From the NCBI GenBank assembly GCA_021775835.1, contig JAJFHC010000203.1:1-52496 (forward strand): 52,496 nucleotides of DNA, written 5' to 3'. The number at the start of each line of letters is the position of its first letter. The stretch's first letter is position 1. Under the pieces are notes generated by a model. The model was not told the origin of the DNA and searched no databases. It saw only the letters and a list, made by a program, of their open reading frames with translations. The translations under genes and the position numbers were made by a program. This DNA is from Hyphomicrobiales bacterium. GTDB lineage: Bacteria > Pseudomonadota > Alphaproteobacteria > Rhizobiales > JAJFHC01. Of this stretch, positions 17,421-25,574 are shown in pieces.

Positions 17421-18098
17421 TCAGCTATACAGCAGAAGCACCGAAGCCGCCAGCAATCCACCCATGACATAATTGAAGATCGCGAGATGGGCGGGCGATT
17501 TCAGGTAACGTCTGATGGACGTACCGAACAGGCACCAGACACCGACACTGGGAAACGACACGATGAAGAAAACAGCACAGATCAGGACGATGTCAGCCCA
17601 GCCCATCTGTCCCACCGTGGTGAATGTGGCAAAGGCACTCAATCCCACGACCCAGGCCTTGGGATTGACCCACTGGAAGACCATCGCTTGAATGAAGGAC
17701 AACGGTTGCGCCGTTGCCGTGGCATCCGTTGGGGCGGTCGATGTGGCAATCCGATAGGCGAAATAGAGAAGATAAGCAGTTCCCGCAATCTTCAGAACGT
17801 AATGGATCTGCGGCCAAGTAGCGAAAACCTGATCCAGCCCCAGACCCAGTGCCGCGAGCATGGTCGGGAAACCAACTGTGATGCCCAACATGTGGGGAAC
17901 GGTTCTCCGGAACCCGTGATTGACCCCTGATGCCGCAAGCATGATGACATTCGGCCCCGGCGTAATCGACGCAGCGAGTGCAAAGGTCAAAAGAGGAACC
18001 AGAATGTGCGAGCTGTTTGTCAAGCGATCAGGACCGGAGTGTCTGTAGAATTGTGTGAATTTTAGGTAAGCATTATTGACCAAAAATCCCGAAACCAC
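17421..18098 (-). CDS. LysE/RhtB-family amino-acid exporter
   Basis: Membrane protein with about six spans and the family signature ASITPGPNVIMLAASGVNHGFRR near its N-terminus, plus MVFQWVNPKAWVVGLSAFATF. RhtB-type proteins export amino acids such as threonine, homoserine or lysine. The ATG at 18098 adds 25 residues not typical of the family (MVSGFLVNNAYLKFTQFYR); the protein more naturally begins at a TTG at 18023 (LTNSSHILVPLLTFALAASI), giving 200 residues, though neither start has a strong ribosome-binding site. It is upstream of the dehydratase in the same direction; export and breakdown of the same amino acid is a reasonable inference. Confidence 0.85.
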   Translation of the reverse strand: MVSGFLVNNAYLKFTQFYRHSGPDRLTNSSHILVPLLTFALAASITPGPNVIMLAASGVNHGFRRTVPHMLGITVGFPTMLAALGLGLDQVFATWPQIHYVLKIAGTAYLLYFAYRIATSTAPTDATATAQPLSFIQAMVFQWVNPKAWVVGLSAFATFTTVGQMGWADIVLICAVFFIVSFPSVGVWCLFGTSIRRYLKSPAHLAIFNYVMGGLLAASVLLLYS

Positions 18099-18144
18099 AA
18101 TCTCTGTTCTGCACGCGGATCCGTTTCAACGAACATCGCGCTAC

Positions 18145-19011
18145 CTAATCGATGTCATCTGAACCGGCGCCAACGATGTTCCTGTCAATCTCGCCAATCG
18201 CCTCTTCATCTTTGCCCTCATAGTCGAGGGCCGACAGGAACACGCGTATGCAGTTGAGCCGCGCTCTTTTCTTGTCGTTGGAACGGATTACCGTCCATGG
18301 CGCATGTTCCGTGTGTGTATGCGCGAACATGTCCTCTTTGGCTTTGGTGTAGTCACGCCACTTTCCGACGGAGGCAAAGTCGATCGGGCTGAGTTTCCAT
18401 TTTTTGAGTGGATCGGACTTGCGGCGATGGAATCGGCGCAATTGTTCTTCACGGCCGACAGTCAGCCAGAACTTGAACAACTTGATATCCGAGCGCACAA
18501 GCATGTGCTCGAATTCCGGTGCCTCCTTGTAGAACTCCTGAACATCGTCAGCTGAGCAAAAGCCCATGACACGTTCAACACCGGCCCTGTTGTACCAGGA
18601 CCGGTCGAACAGGGCCATGTCGCCTTCCGTGGGAAGATGCTGGACATAGCGCTGGAAATACCATTGCCCCCGTTCAACGTCAGATGGTTTGGCCAGGGCG
18701 ACAACATGGGCATGACGGGGATTGAGATGTTCCATGTACCGCTTGATGGAGCCTCCCTTGCCTGCGGCATCGCGGCCTTCAAAGACGAGAACAAGCCGCT
18801 CGCCGTTCTTTTGTGCCCAGTCCTGAACCTTGGCCAGTTCGATCTGAAGTTTTACCAGTTGTTTGAGATACTTCTTCTCCTTCATTTTCTTGGAGTACGG
18901 GTAGCCGCCACTCCGGAATGCCAGTTCAAGGATGCGGGGATCCAACTCGTCCACATCGAGCGAATAGTGGCGTTCAGCCACCTTGCCTTGTCGACCTCGC
19001 GTTACATTCAT
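18145..19011 (-). CDS. ppk2: polyphosphate kinase 2
   Basis: 288 residues from the ATG at 19011, which has GGAGAGG eight bases upstream; a start at 19044 lacks a good site. Walker A is FEGRDAAGKGGSIKR, Walker B is MALFDRSWYNRAGVE, and the lid module is RRKSDPLKKWKLSPID. Length and motifs match single-domain class I PPK2, which uses polyphosphate to phosphorylate nucleoside diphosphates (GDP or ADP) and can run backward. KPSDVERGQWYFQRYVQHLP is also a family segment. No ppk1 or exopolyphosphatase is seen nearby. Confidence 0.94.
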   Translation of the reverse strand: MNVTRGRQGKVAERHYSLDVDELDPRILELAFRSGGYPYSKKMKEKKYLKQLVKLQIELAKVQDWAQKNGERLVLVFEGRDAAGKGGSIKRYMEHLNPRHAHVVALAKPSDVERGQWYFQRYVQHLPTEGDMALFDRSWYNRAGVERVMGFCSADDVQEFYKEAPEFEHMLVRSDIKLFKFWLTVGREEQLRRFHRRKSDPLKKWKLSPIDFASVGKWRDYTKAKEDMFAHTHTEHAPWTVIRSNDKKRARLNCIRVFLSALDYEGKDEEAIGEIDRNIVGAGSDDID

Positions 19012-19282
19012 TTGCAAACCCTCTCCAAAGACCTGACACAACAACCTGCAAGACGACCGATAACCCTGCTCCTGCAGAATTCACACTCTTCAGCCGATCT
19101 GCCAAACCGTCAAGTGCAACGAACGACGAACCATCTCGAGATCTCACGACCTGCGCTTGCGCCGGTAGAGCGAAAAAGCGGTAACGCTATTTGACAAATG
19201 GCTTGATCATCAAACCGTATCTTGCAAGAACAATGCTGACGAATTCCAACACTCCCGCAAGGCAGAACAAGGACATGACCGC

Positions 19283-20350
19283 ATGAGCGAAAAGGTTGAT
19301 CTGATTAACGTCATAACGGGACAGGACGGTGCCTATCTTGCCGATCTTCTACTCCAGAAGGGCTATATCGTCCACGGCATCAAGCGGCGGTCCTCATCGT
19401 TCAACAGTGGCCGAATCGACCATATCTATGTCGATCCCCACGACGGAGATGCAAGGTTTTTCCTGCATTACGGCGACATGACGGATTCGACGAACCTGAT
19501 CCGCATTCTGCAGGAGACCCAACCGGACGAGGTTTACAACCTTGCGGCACAAAGCCACGTTCAGGTCAGTTTCGAAACGCCAGAATACACGGCAAACGCG
19601 GACGCGGTCGGCGCCTTGAGGATTCTCGAAGCCATCCGGATCTTGAAACTTGAGAACAAGACAAAGTTCTATCAAGCGTCAACATCCGAGCTGTTCGGTG
19701 CAACACCACCGCCTCAGAACGAAACAACACCATTTCACCCCCGCAGCCCCTACGCCGCAGCGAAGCTCTACGCCTACTGGATTACGATCAACTATCGTGA
19801 AGCCTATGGCCTGCATGCCTCAAACGGCATCTTGTTCAATCACGAAAGCCCGATACGCGGCGAGACCTTTGTCACCCGCAAAATCACGATGGCACTTGCA
19901 GCAATTGAAGCGGGAAAGCAGGACCGGCTTTTTCTTGGCAACATGGATGCCAAACGCGATTGGGGACACGCCCGGGACTACGTCGAAGGCATGTGGCGCA
20001 TTGTGCAGCAGGATACACCGGATGATTTCGTTCTGGCCACGGGTGAGTCCCATTCCGTTCGGGAATTCGTCGAAATTGCCTTCGCAGAAATTGACCGGAA
20101 GATTACCTGGCAGGGAACCGGCATAGACGAGAAGGGCCTGGACTCCAAGTCCGGACAGGTCCTGGTGGAAGTCGATCCGCGGTATTTCAGGCCCACTGAA
20201 GTGGATCATCTGCTGGGTGATCCGTCAAAAGCCGAAAAGAAACTGGGTTGGCGCCACACCACGCCCTTCCGCGAACTGGTCCGTGACATGGTTGAAGCAG
20301 ACCGTGCCGCACTGCGTCTTCAAGCCCCAGAATTGGCGACCACATCGTGA
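19283..20350 (+). CDS. gmd: GDP-mannose 4,6-dehydratase
   Basis: 355 residues. It turns GDP-mannose into GDP-4-keto-6-deoxymannose, the first committed step to GDP-L-fucose. Strong family segments: [53 protein letters not shown], catalytic STSELFG with Y-x3-K in [12 protein letters not shown], and [17 protein letters not shown]. Odd point: the nucleotide-binding GxxGxxG is normally LITGVTGQDG, but here reads [10 protein letters not shown], so the first glycine is valine. The frame is intact on both sides. The ribosome-binding site is AAGGA. The stop overlaps the fcl start by 4 bp, so the two are translationally coupled. Confidence 0.93.
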   Translation: MSEKVDLINVITGQDGAYLADLLLQKGYIVHGIKRRSSSFNSGRIDHIYVDPHDGDARFFLHYGDMTDSTNLIRILQETQPDEVYNLAAQSHVQVSFETPEYTANADAVGALRILEAIRILKLENKTKFYQASTSELFGATPPPQNETTPFHPRSPYAAAKLYAYWITINYREAYGLHASNGILFNHESPIRGETFVTRKITMALAAIEAGKQDRLFLGNMDAKRDWGHARDYVEGMWRIVQQDTPDDFVLATGESHSVREFVEIAFAEIDRKITWQGTGIDEKGLDSKSGQVLVEVDPRYFRPTEVDHLLGDPSKAEKKLGWRHTTPFRELVRDMVEADRAALRLQAPELATTS

Positions 20351-21306
20351 CTGGCCAATCCTTTAATCTGAAGGACAAGACTGTCTGGGTCGCCGGACAC
20401 CGTGGCATGGTTGGCAGCGCAATTGTGCGGCGCCTCGAAAACGAACCCTGCAGAATCGTTCACTGCGGCGACAACCGCATTGACCTTCGTCGGCAGGATG
20501 AAACCGAAGATTTCATGGCGCTCCACAAACCCGACGCCATTATCGTAGCGGCCGCACGTGTCGGTGGCATACTGGCAAACGATTCCTATCCGGCAGACTT
20601 CCTCTACGACAATCTGGCGATCAGCGCGAACGTGATTGAGGCGGCTCACCAATTCAAGGTTGATAAGCTCGTGCTTCTGGGCTCGTCGTGCATCTATCCG
20701 CGGCTTGCCGAACAGCCCATGCGTGAAGATGCTCTGTTGACCGGGCCACTGGAACCGACCAACGAATGGTACGCGATTGCGAAAATTGCTGGAATAAAAC
20801 TCTGTCAGGCTTACCGGCGTCAGCATGGCTGCAACTTCATTTCCTGCATGCCGACCAATCTCTACGGACCAGGTGACAATTTCGACCTTGAGTCCAGCCA
20901 TGTGATCCCGGCATTGATGCGCAAGATTCATGACGCAAAAAAGCAGGGAAACGAAACCGTCGAGATCTGGGGTACGGGGACGCCGCGCCGGGAGTTCCTG
21001 CACGTTGACGACATGGCGGATGCCGTCGTGTTTCTGCTCAAGGCATATGCCGGTGAAGATCACCTCAACGTTGGAACCGGACAAGACATCTCAATTGCCG
21101 ACCTGGGAGCAACCATCGCCGAAGCCGTTGGATTCACCGGCGGCTTTACGTTCGATACCACCAAGCCGGACGGAACACCGCAAAAGTTGCTCGATGTTTC
21201 CAGGCTGACGGCTCTGGGGTGGTCGGCTGGAACCGATCTGAATGATGGATTGGCACAGACATACGAATGGTTTTCCAACCGGGCCGTAGGTGATCTGAGA
21301 CTTTGA
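20347..21306 (+). CDS. fcl: GDP-L-fucose synthase
   Basis: 319 residues, GTG start overlapping the gmd stop by 4 bp. NADP-binding [19 protein letters not shown], then [17 protein letters not shown], catalytic serine segment [15 protein letters not shown], and Y-x3-K in [30 protein letters not shown] and [13 protein letters not shown] are family hallmarks. It epimerises and reduces GDP-4-keto-6-deoxymannose to GDP-L-fucose. With gmd upstream and a fucosyltransferase 27 bp downstream, it completes a fucose donor-and-transfer operon. Confidence 0.95.
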   Translation: MTGQSFNLKDKTVWVAGHRGMVGSAIVRRLENEPCRIVHCGDNRIDLRRQDETEDFMALHKPDAIIVAAARVGGILANDSYPADFLYDNLAISANVIEAAHQFKVDKLVLLGSSCIYPRLAEQPMREDALLTGPLEPTNEWYAIAKIAGIKLCQAYRRQHGCNFISCMPTNLYGPGDNFDLESSHVIPALMRKIHDAKKQGNETVEIWGTGTPRREFLHVDDMADAVVFLLKAYAGEDHLNVGTGQDISIADLGATIAEAVGFTGGFTFDTTKPDGTPQKLLDVSRLTALGWSAGTDLNDGLAQTYEWFSNRAVGDLRL

Positions 21307-21333
21307 CCATGCTGCTTCAAAGGAACGACGGCC

Positions 21334-22224
21334 ATGTCTGAGCGAACCGTTTATGTCAGACTGAAAGGCGGACTCGGAAATCAACTGTTTCAGTACGCAA
21401 CCGCGTACGCGCTCGCCAAACGCAAAAACTGCGCTCTGAAAGTCGAACTCGAATATTTCCTTCGTGACCCCAAACGCGAATATGAACTCGATACGTTCGG
21501 CATAGACGTAACAAAGGCCACAGCATCAGAAGTCGAACATTTCGGTGTCGACCAGAAATGGCGCAGAATAATCGGCAGGAAGATCGGCAGGCGACAGGCC
21601 TTTCTGCCAAAGGGGTTGTACGTCGAGCCGCATTTTCACTTCGCACCGGATGTGGCGTTGTTGGACCCTCCAGTTCTGATCGACGGGTACTGGCAATCGG
21701 AACGCTATTTTTCCGATGTGACGGACGAAATCCGCGCCATGTTCGCCCTGCCTCAGGAACCGTCGCCGGATTTCCTGGCTAAACAGGAGAAGATTGCCGG
21801 ACTGAACACCTCGATTTCAGTCCACGTCCGTCGCCACCATTCGTACAAGTCCGACAGCAAGACAATCGGCAATTGCACGCCCGACTATTACCAACGGGCC
21901 GTACGCCACATGTTGACCGCATACCCTGGCGCGACGTGTGTCATATTCTCGGACGATCCCCAGTACGCCGGTGACATGTTGTCGTTTGCAGGGGACCGGA
22001 TCGTCATCGACGGTGATTGGGCAAAGCCCGCCGACGATATCTGCCTCATGGCCGGTTGCGACCATCATATCATCGCCAACAGCTCATTCAGTTGGTGGGG
22101 CGCCTGGCTCAACCAGCAAAGCGACAAAACCGTGATCGCGCCCAGATTTTGGTTTTCCCACCAGTACCTGCTCAAACACAGCACGTACGATCTGCACCCG
22201 GACGCCTGGTTCACTTTGGGCTGA
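21334..22224 (+). CDS. GT11-type alpha-1,2-fucosyltransferase
   Basis: 296 residues. N-terminal KGGLGNQLFQYATAYALA, middle LIDGYWQSERYF, C-terminal HHIIANSSFSWWGAWL are the signature blocks of glycosyltransferase family 11. Motif I is normally HxRRxD; here it is SVHVRRHHSYKS, so the acidic residue is replaced by histidine at that place. The enzyme should transfer fucose from GDP-L-fucose onto galactose of a surface glycan (inference from family). It has a good AAGGAA site and follows fcl closely. Confidence 0.9.
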   Translation: MSERTVYVRLKGGLGNQLFQYATAYALAKRKNCALKVELEYFLRDPKREYELDTFGIDVTKATASEVEHFGVDQKWRRIIGRKIGRRQAFLPKGLYVEPHFHFAPDVALLDPPVLIDGYWQSERYFSDVTDEIRAMFALPQEPSPDFLAKQEKIAGLNTSISVHVRRHHSYKSDSKTIGNCTPDYYQRAVRHMLTAYPGATCVIFSDDPQYAGDMLSFAGDRIVIDGDWAKPADDICLMAGCDHHIIANSSFSWWGAWLNQQSDKTVIAPRFWFSHQYLLKHSTYDLHPDAWFTLG

Positions 22225-22261
22225 AGCTGAAGAGGACTTTACTGTGAAAGGAGCAAAACCC

Positions 22262-22606
22262 ATGCCACAGGAAGCCGGATTTGCCGCAACACCTGAGCCC
22301 CCCTACTACGCCGTCATTTTTACCGCACAACTGGCCGAAGACGCACCGGGCTACGGCGACATGGCCCAAAGCATGGTTGATCTCGCAACGGCGCAACCGG
22401 GATGCCTTGGAGTAGAAAGCACGCGTGGTTCAGACAACCTAGGCATCACTGTTTCCTACTGGCGGGACGAAGAAAGTATCCGCGCTTGGAAGCAAAATGC
22501 GAAGCACCTGGTCGCCCAAAGCATGGGCAAGGAGAAATGGTACACCCACTATCACCTGCGTGTAGCCCGTATCGACCGCGATTACACTGGTCCAGAAGGC
22601 CGCTAG
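22262..22606 (+). CDS. antibiotic-biosynthesis-monooxygenase (ABM) domain protein
   Basis: 114 residues from the ATG at 22262, nicely preceded by AAAGGAG; an upstream GTG at 22244 would swallow that site. ABM-fold segments: YYAVIFTAQL, PGCLGVESTRG, GITVSYWRDEESIRAWKQN, HLVAQSMGKEKWY. Many ABM-domain proteins are small heme-degrading or quinone-oxidising enzymes, but the family is functionally broad. It is the last gene of the fucose operon, 37 bp after the fucosyltransferase, and I see no obvious pathway link. Confidence 0.85.
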   Translation: MPQEAGFAATPEPPYYAVIFTAQLAEDAPGYGDMAQSMVDLATAQPGCLGVESTRGSDNLGITVSYWRDEESIRAWKQNAKHLVAQSMGKEKWYTHYHLRVARIDRDYTGPEGR

Positions 22607-22663
22607 TTCAGGATGTTAAATCGCGCTGCGGACGGGAAACGCCGCTGGAATAATACGGACACT

Positions 22664-24070
22664 CTAGCCCCTGTTATAGACATCCTCATAACGCACAATA
22701 TCGTCCTCGCCCAGATAACGGCCTGACTGGACTTCAATCAGATAAGCTGGAAGCTTTCCCGGGTTCTCAAGGCGGTGCGTTGCCCCCAGCGGAATGTAGG
22801 TCGACTCATTCTCGGTCATCAAAACGGTCTTGTCATCAACGGTTACCTTGGCAGTACCCGAAACCACGACCCAATGTTCGGATCGGTGGAAGTGGCTCTG
22901 AAGAGAAAGGCGCCCACCTGGTTTGACCATCAGACATTTGACCTGAAACCGGTCACCTTCACTCAAACCCTCATACCAGCCCCAGGGGCGATAGACGCGG
23001 GCATGCTCGAACACCTCGTTTCGATCGTCGCGCTTGAACGCGTCGACGACGGCCTTGACGTCCTGAGCCCGGTCTTTCGGCGCAACCACGATGGCATCGC
23101 GGGTGGCAACCGCAAACACGTCGTCAAGGCCTAGAAGGCACAAGGCAGCCGATTCAGAATAGGCAAAGCTGTTGCGGGTATCCGTAAAGTGCACATCGCC
23201 CTGGGCGGCATTACCATCATCGTCCTTGTCCTGTATTTCCCACAACGCGGACCAGGATCCGAGATCGCTCCATTGCCCGGCATAGGGCACGCATTTGATC
23301 GATGCTGCGTGTTCCATTATCGCGAAATCAAGCGATATGTTCCGGTTTTGACCATAGGCGTCCGGATCGAGACGAAGGAAGTCGAGATCATCGTCGGCCC
23401 CCTCGAGTGCCCTTCGACAGCAATCCAGAATATCCGGTGCAAGGCGCTCGAATTCGCCGATCAAGGCGTTCGCTTCGAAAAGGAATATACCGGCATTCCA
23501 GAAATAATTGCCGGCTTCAAGATACTCCTGCGCCACTTCTGCATTTGGCTTCTCGACAAAACGCCGGACACCACGAACCGTTTCACTGCCCTCCGTTTCG
23601 ATATAACCGTAGGCAGTTTCCGGCCCGTCGGGCGTTATGCCGAACGTTACCATATGTCCGTTGGCAGCCCATTCCACACCGTCTTGTACCGATGATGAAA
23701 ACAATGCCGTGTCTGGAATCACGTGATCGGAGGGCATCAACAGCACAAGGCCCTGCGGATCTTTGCGGGCCGTGACAAGAGCGGCTATCAGGGTGGCAGG
23801 TGCCGTGTTGCGGGCATATGGCTCCAGAACGATTGCCGCAGCGTCGACGCCAATATCCTGAAGTTGCTCTCCAACCAGAAACCGGTGTTCGTTGTTCGCC
23901 AGAATCGACGGTGCCGCGAACCCCTCACCCGACACCCGTTGGCAGGCCTGTTGCAAGAGGCTGTGTTCTCCAAAGAGCTTCAGGAACTGCTTTGGATATG
24001 CCTGACGCGACAACGGCCACAGACGAGTCCCTGCCCCGCCGGATAGAATAAAAGGGTGTATTTCAGCCAT
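22664..24070 (-). CDS. manC: mannose-1-phosphate guanylyltransferase / mannose-6-phosphate isomerase
   Basis: 468 residues, bifunctional type II enzyme. The N-terminal nucleotidyltransferase carries FILSGGAGTRLWPLSRQAYPKQFL at 7-31 and LVLLMPSDHVI; FVEKPNAEVAQEYLEAG and YFWNAGIFLF follow. The C-terminal cupin holds the isomerase motif: RVYRPWGWYEGL, GGRLSLQSHFHRSEHWVVVSGTA, YIPLGATHRLENPG. It makes GDP-mannose, the substrate of Gmd in the facing operon. It lies tail to tail with that operon and is co-oriented with the UDP-sugar dehydrogenase 22 bp upstream. Confidence 0.95.
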   Translation of the reverse strand: MAEIHPFILSGGAGTRLWPLSRQAYPKQFLKLFGEHSLLQQACQRVSGEGFAAPSILANNEHRFLVGEQLQDIGVDAAAIVLEPYARNTAPATLIAALVTARKDPQGLVLLMPSDHVIPDTALFSSSVQDGVEWAANGHMVTFGITPDGPETAYGYIETEGSETVRGVRRFVEKPNAEVAQEYLEAGNYFWNAGIFLFEANALIGEFERLAPDILDCCRRALEGADDDLDFLRLDPDAYGQNRNISLDFAIMEHAASIKCVPYAGQWSDLGSWSALWEIQDKDDDGNAAQGDVHFTDTRNSFAYSESAALCLLGLDDVFAVATRDAIVVAPKDRAQDVKAVVDAFKRDDRNEVFEHARVYRPWGWYEGLSEGDRFQVKCLMVKPGGRLSLQSHFHRSEHWVVVSGTAKVTVDDKTVLMTENESTYIPLGATHRLENPGKLPAYLIEVQSGRYLGEDDIVRYEDVYNRG

Positions 24071-24092
24071 GTTGCCCGTCCAGATTCGTAGA

Positions 24093-25403
24093 TTACGCTT
24101 TTACAATATGCTCGGCACTTTCCCGGTAAACGCCCCGGGTGTCGACAATCAGCGGCGCATGGCTCTTGATCAAATCATAATCGAAAGCATCGTGATTGGT
24201 AATCAGTACGACAAGGTCCATGGCTTCAAGCGACTCTCGAGAAAGAGTCGTGCTGCTCATCTCGACCTTGAGATCGCCATGACCCCGGAATTCCGGCACA
24301 TGCGGATCGGAATATGCAACTTCCGCGCCCTTGTCGATGAGCAACCGCAAGACATCAAGTGCCGGCGACTCCCGAAGATCGTCAATGTTCTTCTTGTAAG
24401 CAAGGCCCAACACCAGGATCTTGGCGCCTTTGACTGACTTCGCCTTCGAATTCAGGGCATCAACTATCCGGTCCAGCACCCATTGCGGCATGGTCGTGTT
24501 TATCTCACCCGCCAGTTCGATAAACTTGGTGTGTACATCGTATTCCCGGGCTTTCCAGGTGAGATAGAACGGGTCGATAGGAATACAGTGTCCGCCGATT
24601 CCCGGTCCAGGATAATAGGGTGTGAATCCGAAAGGCTTTGTCGCAGCCGCAGCAATCACCTCATGGATGTCGATGCCCATCTTGGTTGCGATAATCTTCA
24701 TCTCATTGACCAGGCCGATGTTTACGACCCGATGAATGTTCTCCAGCAGTTTTGTCATCTCCGCTGCCCGCGGCGAACTTACCGGCACGACCCGGTCGAT
24801 GGCAGCCTCATACAGGCTCAACCCCGCCTCAAGACAATCCGGTGTCAGCCCGCCACAGACCTTTGGTATGGACTGCGTGTCATAATCCGGGTTGCCCGGG
24901 TCTTCGCGTTCAGGCGAATAGACCAGAAACAGGTTTTCGCCGACTGTCAGTCCCGATTGCTGTAACCGTGGCAGGACGATTTCTTCAGTCGTTCCGGGAT
25001 ATGTCGTGCTCTCAAGAGCCACAAGGTGACCTTCACGCAGGTGGGGCACAATCGCATCCACTGTGGATTCCACGTAACTCAGGTCCGGTTCGCGATACCG
25101 ATTGAGCGGTGTGGGAACACAAAGGATCAAGGCATCTGCCTCTCGTACACGAGACATGTCCGTGGTTGCTTCAAACCCACTGTCCAGGGCCTTTTGGACT
25201 CGATCGTCACTGATGTGCTCAAATCCGCTTTTCCCTTCGTTAAGGGCATCGACCTTGGATTCGTTGACATCAAAACCGATGACTTTCAGCCCGACGTCCA
25301 TGTAACGCAGCGTCAGTGGAAGCCCGACATATCCCAGGCCGAGAATGCCCACGATTGCTGTCTTGTTCTCAATTTTATCAATAAACGATGATTTGACCGA
25401 CAT
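24093..25403 (-). CDS. UDP-N-acetylhexosamine 6-dehydrogenase (WbpA/TviB-like)
   Basis: 436 residues of the UDP-glucose/GDP-mannose dehydrogenase family. NAD-binding [12 protein letters not shown] near 19-30, central helix domain, catalytic cysteine in [16 protein letters not shown], and C-terminal [41 protein letters not shown] and [19 protein letters not shown] are typical of the enzymes that oxidise UDP-GlcNAc or UDP-GalNAc to the uronic acid (WbpA, TviB), rather than UDP-glucose. It adds an acidic sugar to the polysaccharide block and forms a two-gene unit with manC. Confidence 0.9.
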   Translation of the reverse strand: MSVKSSFIDKIENKTAIVGILGLGYVGLPLTLRYMDVGLKVIGFDVNESKVDALNEGKSGFEHISDDRVQKALDSGFEATTDMSRVREADALILCVPTPLNRYREPDLSYVESTVDAIVPHLREGHLVALESTTYPGTTEEIVLPRLQQSGLTVGENLFLVYSPEREDPGNPDYDTQSIPKVCGGLTPDCLEAGLSLYEAAIDRVVPVSSPRAAEMTKLLENIHRVVNIGLVNEMKIIATKMGIDIHEVIAAAATKPFGFTPYYPGPGIGGHCIPIDPFYLTWKAREYDVHTKFIELAGEINTTMPQWVLDRIVDALNSKAKSVKGAKILVLGLAYKKNIDDLRESPALDVLRLLIDKGAEVAYSDPHVPEFRGHGDLKVEMSSTTLSRESLEAMDLVVLITNHDAFDYDLIKSHAPLIVDTRGVYRESAEHIVKA

Positions 25404-25574
25404 AGTGTCCGGGTGTCCAAACGTTACACGATGAAGTGAAGAATCGAAGCGTTTAAAGCATCACAACAAGGCCAATGCAATGGCAAAGCCGTAACCACCA
25501 ACCGATATGGTTACAGACAGTGACCGCACCATCGAATTTCTTTCAAAAACAATAGTTTGGCTATTCACCATAAA

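Noticed and set aside
25404..25574. Small hairpin GTAACCA/TGGTTAC at 25491-25514 as a terminator of the AAA+ or dehydrogenase gene
   Set aside because: It lies upstream of the dehydrogenase and downstream of nothing on its strand in the right order, with no T-tract; the stem is only 7 bp.
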